Shown here piece by piece: positions 60,939 to 64,000 of a stretch of 64,000 bases of DNA. A model generated the notes under the pieces. That model was not told the origin of the DNA and did no database searches. It saw nothing but the letters and a program-made list of their open reading frames with translations. Origin of the DNA: Ursus arctos (Eukaryota; Chordata; Mammalia; Carnivora; Ursidae). The translations under genes were made by a program, and so were the position numbers. The stretch covers positions 17,464,001 through 17,528,000 of the forward strand of contig NW_026622997.1 in NCBI RefSeq assembly GCF_023065955.2. The letters are read 5' to 3'. The first letter of the stretch is position 1. Every line of letters begins with the position of its first letter.

Positions 60939-61592
60939 AGAGACAGACACTGAAAGCAGCCAGGAGACAAAAAAAGACATTTTACTGTCACAGGAACACT
61001 GAGCTGAACACTCAGGTGCACATTTCTCACAAGAATATATGAAGCCCAGAAGACAGTGAAATGAAATCTCTACCAAACTGAAGCTGGGGGAAGCGGGACT
61101 CATGCTATATTATCACATTTAAGGTCCTTAAATTCACTGCACTATACAAAATCATGCAGTAAAAACTACAGGGTTTATGGGAAAAAGTGGGGTTAAGAGC
61201 ACAGCATTCCAAAACTCCATTAGTAACACGTTAAAGGAGAGAAGAACCCAATTTAAAAAACCCCTAATTTCAGTAAAAACAATTTTACACATGCTAAAGT
61301 GTTTAAAATACATCAACACTACAATAAATATGGCACTTTACACTGAAAAGACCTGAAGTTTACTTGGGGAAGTAGGTGACATAGCACTGTAGCTTGTGGG
61401 TTATTGTGAAGTGGTGGAAGCAAAGTTATTTGACGGGGGAAACCTGTACCAGCAGAGGTGGATGGGTGTGGCCTGTAACATGCAGTGAACCAACATGTTT
61501 GGTACATGTTTCAAGTGTGCAGGACATATAAAAACAAGCTCAAAGTCAACAGCAGTGAGGGAGTGACGAGATTTTTAAAGTACATGAACAAG

Positions 61593-61792
61593 GGGCGCCT
61601 GGGTGGCTCAGTCGTTAAGCGTCTGCCTTCGGCTCGGGGCGTGATCCTGGTGTTCTGGGATCGAGCCCCGCATCAGGCTCCTCCGCTATGAGCCTGCTTC
61701 TTCCTCTCCCACTCCCCCTGCTTGTGTTCCCTCTCTCTCTGGCTGTCTCTCTCCCCGTCAAATAAATAAAATCTTAAAAAAAAAAAAATAAT
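61593..61792 (+). mobile_element. CAN-SINE, young subfamily, sense
   Basis: Very similar to the copy at 60526. An exact 16-bp target-site duplication, AAAGTACATGAACAAG, lies at 61577-61592 and 61793-61808, the cleanest in the window. Confidence 0.97.
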
Positions 61793-62875
61793 AAAGTACA
61801 TGAACAAGAAATTTATTATTGTGGTACTATGTGTTTAGCAAAGCAAACAGACATAAAAAATTTTCAGATCAATGTATCAATACAGGTATTTTCAAATTTC
61901 ACATTTATTAGCATTTTTTAAATTATGGTTGTACCAAATATCAAATAACAGAGACTAAGAAGACTAGTTTAGTTTAATTCCTACTATAGATAGGTTTAAG
62001 TCTACTAGCTTGTTAGTTTCCCATCTGTTCTCTCCATTCATCCTTTCCTATGTTCTTTGTATTTTTCTATATTTAACCTTTGTAACTTTTTGCTATACAC
62101 TTCAGTATTGTGTTAACAAACACCTTATAAGTGTGAAAAATGGCATCTTTAACATATTCTTGATTGAATTAGTATATTTATCACATGATGACAATGTAAC
62201 GCAAAACTTCTTAAAGCCTGTTTACCTCTTCCCACACTTTTGCTACTGCTATCACTGTTTTTTTTTTATATGTCGCACACTCCACAAGAATGTCACCATT
62301 ATTGCTTTATATAGTTAATGCCAGTTTACTCAATTAGATACACAACACACTTCTCATCAGAAACCACAGAAGCCAGAAGGCAGTGGGATGATATACTGCT
62401 CTGCTGAAAGAAAGCCTGGGAAGCAAGAATTCTATATGGAGCAAAACTGTACTTCAAAAATGGAGAAACTAAGATATTCCCAACTAAACAAAAACTGAAA
62501 ATTTGTCACTAACAAACCTGAATAAGAACTAATAAGGCAGAAAAGGAAGGAAACTAGATAGTAACTCAAATCTACACAAAGCAAGGACCTCAACAGTAAC
62601 AACATAGGTAAACATAAAAGTATAAATGACTTGTTTCTAACTCTCTTCTATCTAAAAAACATAAAGCAGTAATTGTAGCATTTTGGGTTTAAATTGCATA
62701 CAGATATAATTTTATGACAATAATAGCAAAAAGGACAAGGGAGAAAAATAGATATACTATGGAGCAAACTTTAACATACTACTGAAATTAAGTTGGTATC
62801 AATCCAAATTATATTTTCATATTAAGATATTATCTGAGTAATCCTCCAGAGCAACCACTAAGAGAATAATTCCAG

Positions 62876-63082
62876 GGGCACCTGGGAGGCTCAGTCAGTT
62901 AAGCGTCTGACTCTTGGTTGTGGCTTAGGTCATGATATCGGGGTCCTGGGATCGAGCCCTGCATCAGGCTCTGCACTCAGCAGGGAGTCTGCTTGGGATT
63001 CTTTCTCTCCCTCTGCCCCTCTTTCTGTTCACTCACATTCTCTCAGATAGACAAATAAAGCTTTATATATTAAAAAAAAAAA
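62876..63082 (+). mobile_element. CAN-SINE, older subfamily, sense
   Basis: GGGGCACCTGGGAGGCTCAG, GACTCTTGGTTGTGGCTTAG, CAGCAGGGAGTCTGCTTGG and tail GACAAATAAAGC with poly-A. The TCTTGGTT word marks a different subfamily from those at 60.5 and 61.6 kb. Confidence 0.93.
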
Positions 63083-64000
63083 GAACTCAAGAACTACAAA
63101 AAAGAAGCCACAATGCACTTAAAAGTTTCACTAGAAAACATCTAATACACACAAAAGAAAGCAACAAGGGAAGAACAGTGAACACATTAACAATAAATAT
63201 CAAAATGGCAGACTTAAGTCCTATGTTATCAATAATGATAATAAATGCAAATGGATAAATAAGATCATCCTAACAAAAGGCAGAGATCCACTGAATAGTC
63301 TTTTTCTCTTTTGAAAAAAGATCCAGTGATATGTACTCCACAGAGGACACTTTAGATTTGCACACACAAACAGGGTGAAAGTAAAAGGAAGGAAAAAGAC
63401 ATACTAAACAGTAATCAAATGAGAGACTAGATGTCTATACTTATACCAGACAAAATAGACTTTAAGACAAAAGTTGTTAGTAAAAATTAAAGAACATATT
63501 TTATCACGATGAAAGGGTCAATACATCAAGACATAACAATTACACACAAATACAAACCTAGCAACAGAGTCCTATTTAAAGCTAAAACTCAAAGAATTAA
63601 TATACACAATTCACAATAGTTGAAAACTTCAATAACTCACTTTGAATGATGGGTGGAATAACTGGACAGAAAATCAACAAGGAAACGCAAAACTGAACAC
63701 AAATGTAAACCAACCAGAACTAATAGACATCTGCAGAAGTCTCCGCCAACCATGTGGGGACGAGACATGCTTCTCAAGAGCACACAGAAGAATCTCCAGG
63801 ATCTATTGTTAGGCCATAAAACAAGCCTCAATAAATTTAAAATAACTGAAATTATACACAGTATATTCTCCAACCACAAGGAAATTAAACCAGAAATTAC
63901 AAACACGAAAAATTTCAATGTACACAAACACGTGGAAACTAAACAACACGCTCCTAAAAAAAACAAAGAAATCACAGGGGAAATTAGAAAATACTTAGAA

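Larger units (their letters stand above)
57375..64000. other. RANBP9: RANBP9 intron 2 (continues past window)
   Basis: At least 6.6 kb with no exon. I looked for the expected preceding SPRY codons (IYYFEVKI type) on the minus strand and did not find them. Mostly repeats: CAN-SINEs, a Tigger-like element and a long L1M-type relic. Confidence 0.7.
60290..64000 (+). mobile_element. Long old L1M-type relic (5' to mid region)
   Basis: AAACCTCAGCAGGTTAAATG (60852), CTGAAAGCAGCCAGGAGAC, AAGAATTCTATATGGAGCAA (62428), AGACTTTAAGACAAAAGTTG (63460) and CCACAAGGAAATTAAACCAG (63876) occur in an order I associate with the 5'/internal part of old L1 families. Three CAN-SINEs interrupt it and it runs off the right edge. 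Boundaries are approximate and may combine more than one copy. Confidence 0.5.

Overview
The window is nuclear DNA from a placental mammal, almost certainly a caniform carnivore. The evidence is spliced vertebrate genes with GT-AG introns, LINE-1/LINE-2/MIR relics, and at least ten tRNA-Lys-derived CAN-SINEs (heads reading GCCTGGGTGGCTCAG, bodies ending in TC- and A-rich tails). Three of the SINEs (about 21-221, 60526-60732, 61593-61792) belong to a young subfamily I associate with bears and close relatives, but I cannot fix the species from sequence alone. The gene order SIRT5 > NOL7 > < RANBP9 matches human 6p23.

Layout. (1) 1-11.1 kb, + strand: the last two coding exons of SIRT5 (1057-1172 and 10634-10709), separated by a 9.46 kb intron full of transposon relics. 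(2) 11.1-13.9 kb: intergenic DNA with a TTTC microsatellite and an unexplained CCAAT/CCAAT/TATA-plus-hairpin stretch at 13.43-13.61 kb. (3) 13.95-18.0 kb, + strand: complete NOL7, with a CpG-island promoter (NRF1-, CTCF-, CRE- and ETS-like motifs), eight coding exons, a 260-residue product and a poly(A) signal. (4) 18.7-64 kb, - strand: RANBP9 from its 3' UTR to what should be exon 3 of 14. Twelve coding exons carry 500 residues plus the stop; exons 1-2 lie beyond the right edge. Every exon was placed by reading both splice sites and checking that the phase closes across each junction.

The three products act separately: SIRT5 is a mitochondrial/cytosolic NAD-dependent lysine deacylase, NOL7 a nucleolar factor of the small-subunit processome, and RANBP9 the SPRY-LisH-CTLH-CRA scaffold of the CTLH E3 ligase. 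NOL7 and RANBP9 converge tail to tail with about 0.7 kb between their poly(A) signals.

I found no new biological system. The points most worth a second look are a 5'-truncated L1 (24330-26296) flanked by roughly 105 bp copies of the same SINE segment, a 23-nt microexon inside the RANBP9 SPRY domain, an intronic CpG-dense block at 28.2-28.6 kb, and the TATA/CCAAT/hairpin arrangement upstream of NOL7.
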